A stretch of 64,000 bases of DNA from an uncultured Marvinbryantia sp. (GTDB lineage Bacteria > Bacillota > Clostridia > Lachnospirales > Lachnospiraceae), in NCBI GenBank assembly GCA_934394985.1, contig CAKRRF010000006.1, positions 1-64,000 on the forward strand, given 5' to 3'. A program made the translations under genes and the position numbers. The notes under the pieces are model-generated. The model saw only the letters and a list, made by a program, of their open reading frames with translations, was not told the DNA's origin and did no database searches. Of this stretch, positions 25,294 to 35,267 are shown one piece after another (position 1 is the stretch's first letter; each line of letters opens with the position of its first letter).

Positions 25294-26790
25294 TCAGATG
25301 TTTATATTTAATGGAATCCCTCTCTTTTCTAAAATATGTAAGACACGGATGGAAAGCCGGATATAATCCATTGTGTAAGAATCATTTGAATGGTAATGCA
25401 GAGATTCCTGGATTTTATTAATGCGGTATACCAGAGTGTTTCGATGAAGATGCAATTGTTCAGCGGCCTTTTTCAGAGAACGACTGTTTTCCAGGTAACA
25501 GATGTAAGTATCAAGTTTATGATCATTATCCTGTTTCCGCTCCCGCCATAGACGAAGAATATCAGGATGAATCGCATACATATTTTTTCCAAGATTACCA
25601 GAAGTAATCAGATATTCGATAGCACAATCATAAAAAGATACACACTGTTTTTCAGAGTTTGCGTCAGAAGAATGGTAAAGCAGCATCAGATCCATTGCAT
25701 AATCAGCCTGTTCTCGAAGATAACACAGATGATAGATTCCCTGAAATTCCAGACTTTCTGTGAGAAGAAAACGATTGTATCTGGAAAGATTAAAAAGTCC
25801 GTCTTTTATAAGGCTGTCAGGAGTCAGATTTAGATTTTCCACAACATAGAGTTCTCCGCCTTTTTCTCTTTTTAGAACACAGCAGCCAAATGTATTTCTC
25901 CGTAATGTTTCCAGAAAGAAACGTTCTTTAACAGCAAGGTTATCGCCCTGTTCCTGAATTTTGATTTTATAAATTTTATAATAATCGTCGCTTTTCCAGT
26001 TCATGTAGGAAAGAAGGAAAGACAGACTTTGGATATTCGTGCCTGTGCCATCCAGAAGATTTCCGATACAGTCGAAATTATTGTCAGACAGGGGGCGGTC
26101 TTTTGACTTTTGCTCTGCCAGTGGCAGGCGTAATTCGTTTACCAGAATATTCAGGAGCTGCACATCTCCCTGATTAAATTTTCGTTCTTTTTCCAGAATC
26201 ATAAGGCGACCACAGATTTTGTCACGGAAACGAATAGGACTGGACATGGTATGATCCATATCATTCTGGGTAAAAGAAGAAAGTTGGGCATATTCGATAT
26301 CTCTTAGCGTATTATTATGTCTCATGCTCTGGAAATTTTCCATGGACGGATAACCAAATTCTTTTAGATATTGCCATTCTTTTCCCATTTCTTCGTTGGA
26401 ATACTTTCGACTCATAGCAAGCACCTGATGCCCACCGTTAAAAAGCAAAATTGGATTATGGAATACATTCCATGAAAGGTCAATGACTTTCTGATAATAA
26501 TATCCATTCAAATAATGTTTGATATCATCTATCCAATCCTGATAAAAATCAAATACGCTCTGAATTAGTTCCAGTCCCTGCGTCATGGACATGTTTTTTA
26601 TGATAATCTGATTGGTAATATCAGAAGCATCATAACAAATCACATTGGAGCCACGTGCTGTGACAACAGCACAATCATTGGCATATACCTGGCGGGCACT
26701 TTTTAACACTTGTTTTGCATCGGTTTTTATATGAAGTTCCATGTCAAAGGAAGTCAGTCGGTTTGCAATCATCCACATACTCAATTTCAT
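25294..26790 (-). CDS. PucR family transcriptional regulator
   Basis: The 498-residue protein ends in the PucR/CdaR helix-turn-helix: YLENSRSLKKAAEQLHLHRN then TLVYRINKIQESL, with a conserved DYIRLSIRVLHIL tail. The N-terminal 120 residues may be a sensing domain (VLKSARQVYANDCAVVTARG), and residues about 150-250 look GAF-like (SPIRFRDKICGRLMILEKER). PucR-type regulators usually activate nearby catabolic genes on sensing a metabolite. The candidates are the divergent araA operon, 156 bases away, or the GPH/URO-D pair. Position alone cannot decide between them. Confidence 0.82.
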   Translation of the reverse strand: MKLSMWMIANRLTSFDMELHIKTDAKQVLKSARQVYANDCAVVTARGSNVICYDASDITNQIIIKNMSMTQGLELIQSVFDFYQDWIDDIKHYLNGYYYQKVIDLSWNVFHNPILLFNGGHQVLAMSRKYSNEEMGKEWQYLKEFGYPSMENFQSMRHNNTLRDIEYAQLSSFTQNDMDHTMSSPIRFRDKICGRLMILEKERKFNQGDVQLLNILVNELRLPLAEQKSKDRPLSDNNFDCIGNLLDGTGTNIQSLSFLLSYMNWKSDDYYKIYKIKIQEQGDNLAVKERFFLETLRRNTFGCCVLKREKGGELYVVENLNLTPDSLIKDGLFNLSRYNRFLLTESLEFQGIYHLCYLREQADYAMDLMLLYHSSDANSEKQCVSFYDCAIEYLITSGNLGKNMYAIHPDILRLWRERKQDNDHKLDTYICYLENSRSLKKAAEQLHLHRNTLVYRINKIQESLHYHSNDSYTMDYIRLSIRVLHILEKRGIPLNINI

Positions 26791-26865
26791 AACGATACCA
26801 CCATACTTTCGTGTTTATTTTTGCAGTATTACAAAATTATTCAACCAAATTCACAAAATCGTCCC

Positions 26866-26894
26866 TTGTGAAAAAAAATTAATAAAGTTATAGT
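26866..26894 (+). promoter_or_regulatory. araA operon promoter
   Basis: TTGTGA (26866-26871), 17-base spacer, TATAGT (26889-26894). It lies about 52 bases before the araA start and in the shared region with the PucR gene. A loose inverted repeat GTAT-8-ATAC (26898-26913) follows the -10 region and could be an operator. Confidence 0.55.
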
Positions 26895-26946
26895 TAGTAT
26901 ATCATTTGATACAGAATTATTGTAAAATAAATGGAGGATGGCATCA

Positions 26947-28443
26947 ATGAAAACAATGAAAAACTATAAATTCTGGTTTTGCACAGGCTCTCAGGATCTG
27001 TATGGCGATGAATGTCTGGCACATGTAGCGGAGCATTCCCAAAAAATCGTAGAAGAACTCAATCAATCAGGAGTACTGCCTTATGAAGTGGTATGGAAAC
27101 CAACACTGATCACGAATGAATTGATTCGTAAGACATTCAATGAAGCAAATGCTGACGATGAATGTGCCGGCGTGATTACCTGGATGCATACATTTTCACC
27201 GGCAAAATCATGGATTCTCGGTCTTCAGGAATACCGCAAGCCACTGATGCACCTTCATACACAGTTCAACAGAGAGATCCCTTATGATACGATCGATATG
27301 GACTTTATGAATGAAAATCAGTCTGCTCATGGTGACAGAGAATATGGTCATATCGTTTCCAGAATGGGGATCGAGAGAAAAGTAGTAGTAGGATATTGGG
27401 CAGACAGGGAAGTGCAGGAACGAATTGCCAGCTGGATGCTTACTGCCATCGGTATTATGGAAAGCAGCCATATCCGTGTATGCCGTGTAGCAGATAACAT
27501 GAGAAATGTAGCGGTTACCGAAGGAGATAAGGTAGAAGCACAGATCAAGTTTGGCTGGGAAGTAGATGCTTATCCGGTAAATGAAGTAGCAGAGTATGTA
27601 GCAGCAGTTCCGCAGAATGAGATCGATACACTGGTGGAAGAGTACTACAGCAAGTATGACATCATTCTGGAAGGAAGAGATCCGCAGGAATTTAAGAGAC
27701 ATGTGGCGGTACAGGCCGGTATCGAGCTTGGATTTGAAAAGTTTCTGGAAGAGAAAAATTATCAGGCAGTGGTGACACACTTTGGTGATCTTGGTGCACT
27801 GAAGCAGCTTCCAGGGCTGGCTATGCAGAGACTGATGGAAAAAGGCTATGGATTTGGTGCAGAAGGTGACTGGAAAACAGCAGCAATGGTTCGCCTGATG
27901 AAGATCATGACAGCCGGCGTAAAGAATCCAAAGGGTACTTCTTTTATGGAAGATTATACATACAACCTGGTTCCGGGCAAAGAAGGTATTCTGGAGGCAC
28001 ATATGCTGGAAGTTTGCCCGACTGTTGCAGAAGGACCGATTGGCATCAAGGTATGCCCGCTTTCTATGGGTGAGAGAGAAGATCCGGCGCGTCTGGTTTA
28101 TACATCCAAGACAGGGCCTGCGATTGCTACCTCTCTGGTAGATCTGGGTAATCGTTTCCGCCTGATTATCAATGATGTAGAATGCAAGAAGGTAGAAAAA
28201 CCGATGCCGAAGCTTCCGGTAGCCACAGCATTCTGGACACCACAGCCAAGTCTGGCAACAGGTGCAGAAGCATGGATTCTGGCAGGTGGCGCACATCATA
28301 CAGCATTTTCTTACGATCTGACAGCTGAGCAGATGGGAGACTGGGCTGCAGCAATGGGTATTGAAGCAGTTTACATTGACAAAGATACGAAAATCAGAGA
28401 TTTCAAGAGAGATCTTCAGTTGGGAAATATTTTCTACAGATAA
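26947..28443 (+). CDS. araA: L-arabinose isomerase
   Basis: The protein converts L-arabinose to L-ribulose. Its start KFWFCTGSQDLYGDE and the motifs GVITWMHTFSPAKSWI, KGYGFGAEGDWKTAAM and SFMEDYTYNLVPG are characteristic, including the metal-binding Glu pair and the His of GAHHTAFSYDL. Length (498) is normal. I choose the ATG at 26947: GGAGG (26933-26937) is 9 bases before it, while the ATG at 26938 touches the ribosome site. It leads an araA-kinase-araD set, all on the plus strand. Confidence 0.96.
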   Translation: MKTMKNYKFWFCTGSQDLYGDECLAHVAEHSQKIVEELNQSGVLPYEVVWKPTLITNELIRKTFNEANADDECAGVITWMHTFSPAKSWILGLQEYRKPLMHLHTQFNREIPYDTIDMDFMNENQSAHGDREYGHIVSRMGIERKVVVGYWADREVQERIASWMLTAIGIMESSHIRVCRVADNMRNVAVTEGDKVEAQIKFGWEVDAYPVNEVAEYVAAVPQNEIDTLVEEYYSKYDIILEGRDPQEFKRHVAVQAGIELGFEKFLEEKNYQAVVTHFGDLGALKQLPGLAMQRLMEKGYGFGAEGDWKTAAMVRLMKIMTAGVKNPKGTSFMEDYTYNLVPGKEGILEAHMLEVCPTVAEGPIGIKVCPLSMGEREDPARLVYTSKTGPAIATSLVDLGNRFRLIINDVECKKVEKPMPKLPVATAFWTPQPSLATGAEAWILAGGAHHTAFSYDLTAEQMGDWAAAMGIEAVYIDKDTKIRDFKRDLQLGNIFYR

Positions 28444-28512
28444 ATATCATGATTACAGGAGTGCGAAGCATGGAACAAATCGTGTAATCAATCATGAAAA
28501 AAAAGTAAAAAT

Positions 28513-28545
28513 TACCGAGGACAGAGCAAAAATCTGCCCTCGGTA
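28513..28545 (+). other. intercistronic hairpin between araA and the kinase gene
   Basis: TACCGAGG with an inner CAGA pairs with TCTG and CCTCGGTA (about 28513-28545). No T-run follows, so it is more likely an mRNA-stabilising or processing hairpin than a terminator. A looser inverted repeat (CATGATTACA/TGTAATCAATCATG, 28448-28497) lies just before it. Confidence 0.5.
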
Positions 28546-28570
28546 AAATGGGGTAAAGGAGAAGATTGAA

Positions 28571-30172
28571 ATGGGTATCAGAGAAGACATTTTAAATGCA
28601 AAGACAGCACTGGGGATTGAGTTCGGTTCCACCAGAATCAAAGCGGTACTGGTAGATTCCACCAATGTACCGATCGCATCCGGAAGTCATGAATGGGAGA
28701 ACCGCCTGGATCACGGTATCTGGACTTATACGCTGGAAGATATCTGGGGTGGACTGCAGGATGCTTATGCAGACATGGCGGCAGATGTGAAGAAGCAGTA
28801 TGATGTGGAACTGGAGAATATTGGAGCGATCGGTTTTTCTGCGATGATGCATGGATATATGGCATTTGGCAGAGAAAATGAACTGTTGGTACCGTTCCGT
28901 ACATGGAGAAATACGATCACAGGAGAAGCATCTGAAAAGCTGTTTCAGGAGTTCCAGTACAATGTTCCGCAGAGATGGAGCATTGCACATCTCTATCAGG
29001 CAATCTTAAATGGCGAAGAGCATGTAAAAGATATAACCTTTTTCACTACACTGGCAGGCTACATTCACTGGCAGCTGACCGGAGAAAAGAATCTGGGTAT
29101 CGGTGATGCGTCCGGTATGTTCCCGATCGACTGCAGCAAAAAGGATTTTGATGAAACCATGGTACAGAAGTTTGATGAACTGGTAGCAGACAAGAACTTC
29201 CCATGGAAATTAAGAGATATTCTTCCAAAGGTACTGGTATCTGGTGAAAAAGCAGGTGTTCTGACGGAAGAAGGTGCAAAGAAGCTGGATGTGTCCGGTA
29301 AACTGAAAAGCGGCATCCCAGTATGCCCGGCAGAAGGAGATGCAGGCACTGGTATGGTTGCAACCAACAGCGTAAAACAGCGTACCGGTAATGTGTCAGC
29401 AGGTACTTCTATTTTCCTGATGGCAGTTCTGGAAAAAGATCTGTCCAAGCCATATCCGGAACTGGATATGGTAACCACACCGGATGGCAGTCTGGTAGCC
29501 ATGGTACACTGCAACACCTGTACTTCTGACCTGAATGCCTGGGTGGGGCTGTTCCGTGAATTTATGGAAACCATGGGTATGGAAGCAGATATGAACAAGC
29601 TGTACGGCACTTTGTATAACAAGGCACTGGAAGGGGATAAAGACTGTGGCGGACTGGTATCCTACAACTATTTCTCAGGAGAACCGATTTCCGGCCTGGA
29701 AGAAGGACGTCCGTTATTCGTGCGTACCCCGAATGCACATTTCAATCTGGCAAACTTTATGAGATCTCACCTGTATTCTTCCGTAGCTACGCTGAAAATG
29801 GGCATGGATATCCTGACACAGCAGGAAAATGTAGAACTGGATCGTCTGATGGGACATGGTGGACTTTTCAAGACGAAAGGTGTTGGTCAGAGTATTATGG
29901 CAGCTGCTATGAATACACCTGTTACGGTTATGGAAACTGCAGGAGAAGGTGGCGCATGGGGAATTGCACTGCTCGCTTCTTATATGAAGAATAAAGAAGA
30001 AGGACAGACTCTGGATGAATATTTAAGTAAAGAAGTATTTGCCGGTCAGGAAGGCACAACCATGGCTCCGGATGCAGCAGATGTAAAAGGATTTGAAGAC
30101 TTTATGGCATCTTATGTACCGGTACTGGCAGCAGAAAAAGCAGCAGTAGAGACTTTAAAAGTAAACAGCTAA
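28571..30172 (+). CDS. FGGY-family carbohydrate kinase, probable L-ribulokinase
   Basis: The 533-residue protein has the FGGY/ASKHA fold: the ATP phosphate-1 loop [15 protein letters not shown] near residue 15, MMHGYMAFG, the [20 protein letters not shown] region, and [20 protein letters not shown] at the C-terminal ATP site. It stands between araA and araD, so it very likely phosphorylates L-ribulose. The wording is unlike classical E. coli AraB, so I leave the symbol blank; it fills the araB role by context. GGAG precedes the ATG, and araD starts 12 bases after its stop. Confidence 0.88.
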   Translation: MGIREDILNAKTALGIEFGSTRIKAVLVDSTNVPIASGSHEWENRLDHGIWTYTLEDIWGGLQDAYADMAADVKKQYDVELENIGAIGFSAMMHGYMAFGRENELLVPFRTWRNTITGEASEKLFQEFQYNVPQRWSIAHLYQAILNGEEHVKDITFFTTLAGYIHWQLTGEKNLGIGDASGMFPIDCSKKDFDETMVQKFDELVADKNFPWKLRDILPKVLVSGEKAGVLTEEGAKKLDVSGKLKSGIPVCPAEGDAGTGMVATNSVKQRTGNVSAGTSIFLMAVLEKDLSKPYPELDMVTTPDGSLVAMVHCNTCTSDLNAWVGLFREFMETMGMEADMNKLYGTLYNKALEGDKDCGGLVSYNYFSGEPISGLEEGRPLFVRTPNAHFNLANFMRSHLYSSVATLKMGMDILTQQENVELDRLMGHGGLFKTKGVGQSIMAAAMNTPVTVMETAGEGGAWGIALLASYMKNKEEGQTLDEYLSKEVFAGQEGTTMAPDAADVKGFEDFMASYVPVLAAEKAAVETLKVNS

Positions 30173-30184
30173 GGAGAATAAAAA

Positions 30185-30871
30185 ATGTTAGAAGAGTTAA
30201 AAAAACGTGTATACGAAGCCAACATGCTTCTTCCAAAATACGGACTGGTTACGTTTACCTGGGGAAATGTCAGTGAAATAGACCGGGAAAGCGGCATTTT
30301 TGCAATCAAACCAAGTGGTGTAGAGTACGAAAAACTGACTCCGGATGATATGGTTCTGATGGATCTGATGGGAAACAAAGTCGAAGGAAAATACAATCCA
30401 TCGTCCGATACAGCAACGCATCTGGAACTGTACAAGGCATTTCCAAAGATTGGCGGTGTAGTGCATACTCATTCTCCATGGGCTACCAGCTGGGCACAGG
30501 CGGGAAGAGCCATACCATGCTATGGTACGACACACGCAGATTATATGTATGGCGAGATTCCGTGTGCAAGATGTCTGGAAGGACATGAATTTGATGAGTA
30601 CGAAAAAAATACGGGACTTTTGATTGTCGATATGTACAAAGACCGTGATTATGAGGCAGTTCCGGCTGTTCTGTGCAAGAATCACGGACCTTTTACCTGG
30701 GGAAAAGACGGACACGAAGCAGTACATAATGCAGTGGTTCTGGAAGAGGTTGCGAAGATGGCAGCCCGTGCAGAGCAGATCAATGCGAGTATTCAGCCGG
30801 CTCCACAGGATCTTCAGGATAAACATTATTATCGGAAACATGGTGCAAACGCATATTACGGACAGAGGTAA
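30185..30871 (+). CDS. araD: L-ribulose-5-phosphate 4-epimerase
   Basis: The 228-residue class II aldolase-like enzyme turns L-ribulose-5-phosphate into D-xylulose-5-phosphate, joining arabinose to the pentose phosphate pathway. Zinc ligands are His94 and His96 in GVVHTHSPWATSWAQ, with a third His in CKNHGPFTWG. Substrate loops TWGNVS and PSGVEYEKL are present, and the CYGTTHADYMYGEIPC segment is typical. Length is normal. The response regulator gene begins 10 bases after the stop, which links catabolism and regulation in one transcript. Confidence 0.95.
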   Translation: MLEELKKRVYEANMLLPKYGLVTFTWGNVSEIDRESGIFAIKPSGVEYEKLTPDDMVLMDLMGNKVEGKYNPSSDTATHLELYKAFPKIGGVVHTHSPWATSWAQAGRAIPCYGTTHADYMYGEIPCARCLEGHEFDEYEKNTGLLIVDMYKDRDYEAVPAVLCKNHGPFTWGKDGHEAVHNAVVLEEVAKMAARAEQINASIQPAPQDLQDKHYYRKHGANAYYGQR

Positions 30872-30881
30872 ACAACAGTAG

Positions 30882-32498
30882 ATGTTAAAAGTTTTTTTAG
30901 TAGAAGATGAAGTAGTTATGCGAAACGGAATTAAAAAGAATATTCCGTGGGAGCAGGAAGGATTTGAATTTGTGGGAGAGGCCAGCGACGGAGAGCTGGC
31001 CTATCCGCTTATAAAGAAAGAAAAACCGGATATTCTGATTACAGATATCCGTATGCCATTTATGGATGGTCTTGAACTCAGCAGACTGGTAAAAAAGGAA
31101 CTGCCTCAGATCAAGATCATTATTTTGAGTGGATATAATGAATTTGACTATGCCAAGACGGCGATCAATATCGGTGTAACCGATTACCTGTTAAAACCGA
31201 TCAGTTCTGCAAAGCTTCTGGAAGCAGTGAAAAAAGTAGGAGATGTGATTGAAAAAGAACAGGATCATGCACGTCTGATGAAACGATATGAAAAAGAAAT
31301 GGAGGAAAATATCCTTCAGGAAAAGCATAAATTGTGGGGAGCACTGGCATCCAACCGTTTATCGACCATAGAACTGCTGGAAAAGGGACAACGTCTGGGA
31401 ATTGATTTTACTGCGTCTGCCTATCAGGTATTTTTGTTTAAACTGATGCAGGAGGGAGATGCAACCGGATGTTCAGAGGAACTGAACCGTGCTTCTGAGA
31501 AGGTGAATGAATTGGCAGGAGGATGGGAATATGTGCTGAGCTTTGACAGAAGTCCGGAAGGCTGGGCATTCCTGATAAAAGGAGAATCAGAACAGGAAGT
31601 ACAGGACACTTACCTGGAAACCAGAAACGAACTGCTTGATCTGGTGAACGGTTATCCAAAGGTGGAATATTTTGGCGGTATTGGAAATGTGGTACATCGA
31701 ATCGGAGATATACAGAGCTCCTATAAAGAGGCGGCAAGAGCATTTTCCAGCCGTTTTTTCCTGGATGCCAATCAGATCACTGACAGTGCGGAGATAGTAC
31801 GGGTGCAGCCAGAATCTGATGACAAAATAGATGTCAGTAAAATGCTGTCTAAAAAAAGAGAGCATGAGCTTGTAGAACGCTTTTTAAAAAATGGAACAGT
31901 GGAAGAAACAGACAGCTTTCTGGATGAATTATTTCAGAGTATTGGAGAACAGAACTGTAAATCCCTGCTATACCGTCAGTATGTGGTAATGGATCTGTTT
32001 TTCTGCGCATCGGATTTTCTTAATAATCTGGAAATTGATACAGAAAGTCTGCCAGAGGAGTGCAGAGATATTAATCAAATTGTAGAAAAAGCAGGAAATG
32101 CGGAAAGCCTGCGACATCAGATCGGTATTCTGTTTAAGGAAACCATGCAGTTGCGTGACAATCATTCCAAGAAAAAATACAGTAAGCTGCTGGAAGATGC
32201 AAAAGCGTTTATTGATGAAAATTATAAGCATGACGAGATGTCATTAAATACGGTGGCGGCACAGGTAAATATCAGTCCAAGCTATTTCAGCACGATTTTC
32301 AGCAGTGAAATGGGACAGACATTTGTGGAATATCTGACCCGCGTGCGTCTGGACAAGGCGAAAGAACTTCTGATGTGCTCTAATATGAGAACAGCGGAGA
32401 TCGGATATGAAGTAGGCTATAAGGATTCCCATTATTTCAGTTATATTTTCAAAAAAACAGTGGGCTGTAGTCCGAAAGAATACCGGAATCGCAAATAG
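30882..32498 (+). CDS. YesN-type response regulator with AraC DNA-binding domain
   Basis: The 538-residue protein has an N-terminal receiver domain (VEDE at 8-11, phosphoacceptor Asp55 in ILITDIRMPFMDG, DYLLKPISS near 107). A long middle region of about 300 residues follows. The C-terminal AraC/XylS domain has two helix-turn-helix units (LNTVAAQVNISPSYFSTIFS and RTAEIGYEVGYKDSHYFSYI). This is the YesN layout that works with YesM-type kinases in sugar uptake. The partner kinase follows 11 bases downstream. Likely targets are the transporter genes from 34132, where the -35 is weak. Confidence 0.92.
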   Translation: MLKVFLVEDEVVMRNGIKKNIPWEQEGFEFVGEASDGELAYPLIKKEKPDILITDIRMPFMDGLELSRLVKKELPQIKIIILSGYNEFDYAKTAINIGVTDYLLKPISSAKLLEAVKKVGDVIEKEQDHARLMKRYEKEMEENILQEKHKLWGALASNRLSTIELLEKGQRLGIDFTASAYQVFLFKLMQEGDATGCSEELNRASEKVNELAGGWEYVLSFDRSPEGWAFLIKGESEQEVQDTYLETRNELLDLVNGYPKVEYFGGIGNVVHRIGDIQSSYKEAARAFSSRFFLDANQITDSAEIVRVQPESDDKIDVSKMLSKKREHELVERFLKNGTVEETDSFLDELFQSIGEQNCKSLLYRQYVVMDLFFCASDFLNNLEIDTESLPEECRDINQIVEKAGNAESLRHQIGILFKETMQLRDNHSKKKYSKLLEDAKAFIDENYKHDEMSLNTVAAQVNISPSYFSTIFSSEMGQTFVEYLTRVRLDKAKELLMCSNMRTAEIGYEVGYKDSHYFSYIFKKTVGCSPKEYRNRK

Positions 32499-32509
32499 CG
32501 GGAGTGTCT

Positions 32510-33964
32510 ATGGAAAAGAGAAAAACATCATTAAGGCATCGCCTGAATGTGCTGGTGGCGGTTTGTCTGATTCCGTTGCTGGTGATAACACTGTATCTGA
32601 TTATTCTGGTTTATCGTTTTGCAGAACGGTATGACGAAACCGTGCAGAACATCACTACGGCCAATGAATACAACCTGGAACTGAAAGAACAGGTGGATTA
32701 TACCATGTACATTATCGTGGTGAATTCGGAAAGAGCGGAGGAACTGGTCGATATTGATGGACCACAGCAGCTCATCGGGCAGGCAAAAAATGACTTTAAA
32801 GAGTTGTATGATCTGGCCGGTACCTCTTACGCAAAGAATATTCTGCAGAGAATTCTGAAATCTCTGCAGTCCCTGGAAAACACGGTTACCGAGATAAAAA
32901 AAGATGCCAGAGTAACCGGAATGTATGACCGGAATCTGGAACGGCTGGATCTGGATATCCGTGTACAGACGGAGCTGATACAGGATCAGATTCAGGAATA
33001 TATAAATCATGAAGCCAATGATCTTGCAGCATTGAAAGAGGGGGTGCGCAGAGATGTATCGACAGCGATTACCCTTACGGTGGTGCTGATTCTGGTGATT
33101 TCGATGGCTACAGTATGGCTGAGCAGAAAAATCAGTTATAATCTGACCAGAGGTATTGATCAGCTTCGTATGGTTACCAGAAAAGCAGGCCACGGAGATT
33201 TTACAGTCCGAGCAGATATGAAAGACGGGGATGAAGAACTGGAAGAACTGGCAGATGGATTTAATCAGATGGTAGAGCGAATCGGTAATCTGGTGGAAGA
33301 TATCCAGGTAGAGCAGCTGAACCTGCGGACAACAGAACAAAAGCTGCTGCAGGCGCAGATCAATCCACATTTTCTGTACAATACCCTGGATGCCATTATC
33401 TGGCTGGCGGAGGCAGAGGAAAAAGAGCAGGTGATCATGATGGTGACGGCTTTGTCTGACTTTTTCCGTACTACTTTGAGCAAGGGACGTGATTATATTA
33501 CTGTGGAGGAAGAGGAATCTCATATTCGCAGTTATCTTCAGATTCAACAGTTCCGTTATCAGGATATTCTGGAGTATGAGATTGATATTCCGAAAGAGAT
33601 GTATGAGTATCAGATTCTGAAGCTGACCTTGCAGCCGCTGGTGGAAAATGCACTTTATCATGGGATTAAAAATAAACGTGGTATGGGACGGATCCGGGTA
33701 TCCGGTCATATGGATTCCGGATATATGGTATTTCTGGTCACGGATAACGGTATAGGGATGACTCCGGAAAAGCTGACGGAAGTGCAGAAAGAGATGAACA
33801 GTGAACATCTGGATGAACATAACACAGATCCTTCCGGATTTGGTCTTTATAATGTGGTTCAGAGAATCAGGCTGAATTATGGACCGCAGTATGGGATCTG
33901 GCTCAGCAGTACCTATGGTGAGGGAACAGAAGCGAGAATTGAAATACCGGCAATAAAAAAATAA
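32510..33964 (+). CDS. YesM-type sensor histidine kinase
   Basis: I start at the ATG at 32510 (GGAG at 32501-32504); a GTG at 32504 is in frame but overlaps that site. The 484-residue protein has a transmembrane helix near residues 16-36, an extracellular domain of about 150 residues, a second helix (TLTVVLILVISMATVWL), a HAMP region, the phospho-acceptor His287 in QINPHFLYNTLDAIIW, and an ATPase domain (NALYHGIKNK, VTDNGIGMTPE, GFGLYNVVQRI). It probably senses an extracellular sugar, either directly or through a binding protein, and phosphorylates the YesN-type regulator. Confidence 0.92.
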   Translation: MEKRKTSLRHRLNVLVAVCLIPLLVITLYLIILVYRFAERYDETVQNITTANEYNLELKEQVDYTMYIIVVNSERAEELVDIDGPQQLIGQAKNDFKELYDLAGTSYAKNILQRILKSLQSLENTVTEIKKDARVTGMYDRNLERLDLDIRVQTELIQDQIQEYINHEANDLAALKEGVRRDVSTAITLTVVLILVISMATVWLSRKISYNLTRGIDQLRMVTRKAGHGDFTVRADMKDGDEELEELADGFNQMVERIGNLVEDIQVEQLNLRTTEQKLLQAQINPHFLYNTLDAIIWLAEAEEKEQVIMMVTALSDFFRTTLSKGRDYITVEEEESHIRSYLQIQQFRYQDILEYEIDIPKEMYEYQILKLTLQPLVENALYHGIKNKRGMGRIRVSGHMDSGYMVFLVTDNGIGMTPEKLTEVQKEMNSEHLDEHNTDPSGFGLYNVVQRIRLNYGPQYGIWLSSTYGEGTEARIEIPAIKK

Positions 33965-34013
33965 CCATTTTTAAAAAAAATTAAACTTTTTTTTGCTTGA
34001 CTCCGATTTGAAG

Positions 34014-34034
34014 TGAAAAAACGAACCGTTTTCA
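34014..34034. promoter_or_regulatory. inverted repeat upstream of the sugar-binding protein gene
   Basis: TGAAAA and TTTTCA frame a centre AACGAACCG. The arms can be read as TGAAAA(AA)CG and CGTTTTCA. It lies upstream of a weak promoter (TAGAAT at 34070-34075 with a poor -35), a good place for an activator or catabolite regulator. It is too widely spaced for a normal cre site. Confidence 0.4.
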
Positions 34035-34131
34035 AAATTCTATCCGTATCAGAACGAAAAAAAAAGCGGTAGAATACAGACATAGTCAATCAGGACTAAA
34101 TAGTTCGTGAAAAAACAGGAGGAAGGTAAAA

Positions 34132-35118
34132 ATGAATAAGAAAATTATTGGTGTTGTAGCTTGTGGCGCAGTAGCAGCTTCTATGGCAATCGGAGCATCT
34201 GCTTCTGATGAACTGATCAAAGTCGGATATGCACAGGTTGGTCATGAATCTGACTGGCGTACTGCTAACACACAGAACTATCAGGATGTATTCTCAGAAG
34301 AAAACGGATATGAACTTTCTTTCGTAGACTGTGATAATGATAACGCAGCACAGATCGAAGCAGTTCGTAACTTCATCAACCAGGAACTGGATTATATCGT
34401 AATCGCTCCAATCCAGTCTGCAGGATGGGATACCGTACTTCAGGAAGCACAGGATGCAGGAATCCCTGTAATCATCGCTGACCGTGAAATCGAAGCATCT
34501 GATGAGTTATATGATGCATGGGTAGGAACAAATACCACAAATGAAGGTATCACAGCAGGTAACTGGCTGGCTGAATACATGGATGGCAAAGAAGCAAACA
34601 TCCTTGTAATCGAAGGTTCTGTCGGAGCTTCTGCAGCACTTGGACGTACAGATGGATTCAATCAGGTAGCAGCAGATCATGATGAATGGACCATTCTTGA
34701 TTCTCAGTCTGGTGACTTTACACAGGATGGTGGACAGGAAGTTATGGAATCCTTCATCAAATCTTATGAAGGACAGTTCAATGTAGTTGTTTGCCAGAAT
34801 GATAACGAAGCATACGGCGCAATGGATGCAATGGATGCAGCAGGTATTACATATGGTGTTGACGGTGACGTTACTCTGATCTCTTTCGATGCTACACATG
34901 ATGGACTTCAGTATACACTGGATGGAAAGATCAACTGCGATGTTGAATGTAACCCAATTCAGGCAGAAGTAGTAGCAGGCGTAATCCAGAAGATGGAAGC
35001 CGGAGAAGACTATGACAAGACTACTCTGGTAGAAGACTCTGCATTTGTAGCTCCTGGTATCGAAAGCGAATATGCAACAACAATGACAGACGAAATCCTG
35101 GCAGGTCGTGCATACTAA
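34132..35118 (+). CDS. sugar ABC transporter substrate-binding protein (YtfQ-like)
   Basis: The 328-residue protein is a periplasmic-type binding protein of the ribose/galactofuranose class. The signature GYAQVGHESDWRTANTQ is close to YtfQ of E. coli, which binds galactofuranose. EAVRNFINQELDYIVIAPI and PVIIADREIE are also typical. The N-terminus has a signal sequence ending ASMAIGASAS. A Cys12 in VVAC could make it a lipoprotein, but the preceding stretch is short, so this is uncertain. AGGAGG precedes the ATG. It heads the ATPase and two permease genes. With araA and araD nearby, arabinofuranose or a related furanose is a reasonable substrate (inference). Confidence 0.9.
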   Translation: MNKKIIGVVACGAVAASMAIGASASDELIKVGYAQVGHESDWRTANTQNYQDVFSEENGYELSFVDCDNDNAAQIEAVRNFINQELDYIVIAPIQSAGWDTVLQEAQDAGIPVIIADREIEASDELYDAWVGTNTTNEGITAGNWLAEYMDGKEANILVIEGSVGASAALGRTDGFNQVAADHDEWTILDSQSGDFTQDGGQEVMESFIKSYEGQFNVVVCQNDNEAYGAMDAMDAAGITYGVDGDVTLISFDATHDGLQYTLDGKINCDVECNPIQAEVVAGVIQKMEAGEDYDKTTLVEDSAFVAPGIESEYATTMTDEILAGRAY

Positions 35119-35155
35119 TCCACTTGTTTATCAGGTAAATTAGCCAAATAAGCAG

Positions 35156-35189
35156 GAGGGAGGAATTCCCGAAAGGGTATTTCTCCCTC
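35156..35189 (+). terminator. intercistronic attenuator hairpin after the binding protein gene
   Basis: GAGGGAGGAAT pairs with ATTTCTCCCTC (one mismatch) around an inner CCC-GAAA-GGG. TTATTGTTT follows. Partial termination or mRNA protection here would make the binding protein more abundant than the membrane parts, as is common. Confidence 0.6.
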
Positions 35190-35267
35190 TTATTGTTTGA
35201 TAATGAAGAAAATATAACCTGGTAAAAACTGTGTGCCTGTACACAGTCAGTGAAGGGAGGAGAAACT

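Noticed and set aside
27208..28299. 363-codon minus-strand frame inside araA
   Set aside because: It is a mirror of araA codon usage, rich in Cys and His without a pattern, and lacks a ribosome site.
32531..33820. 429-codon minus-strand frame inside the sensor kinase gene
   Set aside because: The kinase is well supported on the plus strand, and the antisense product looks random.
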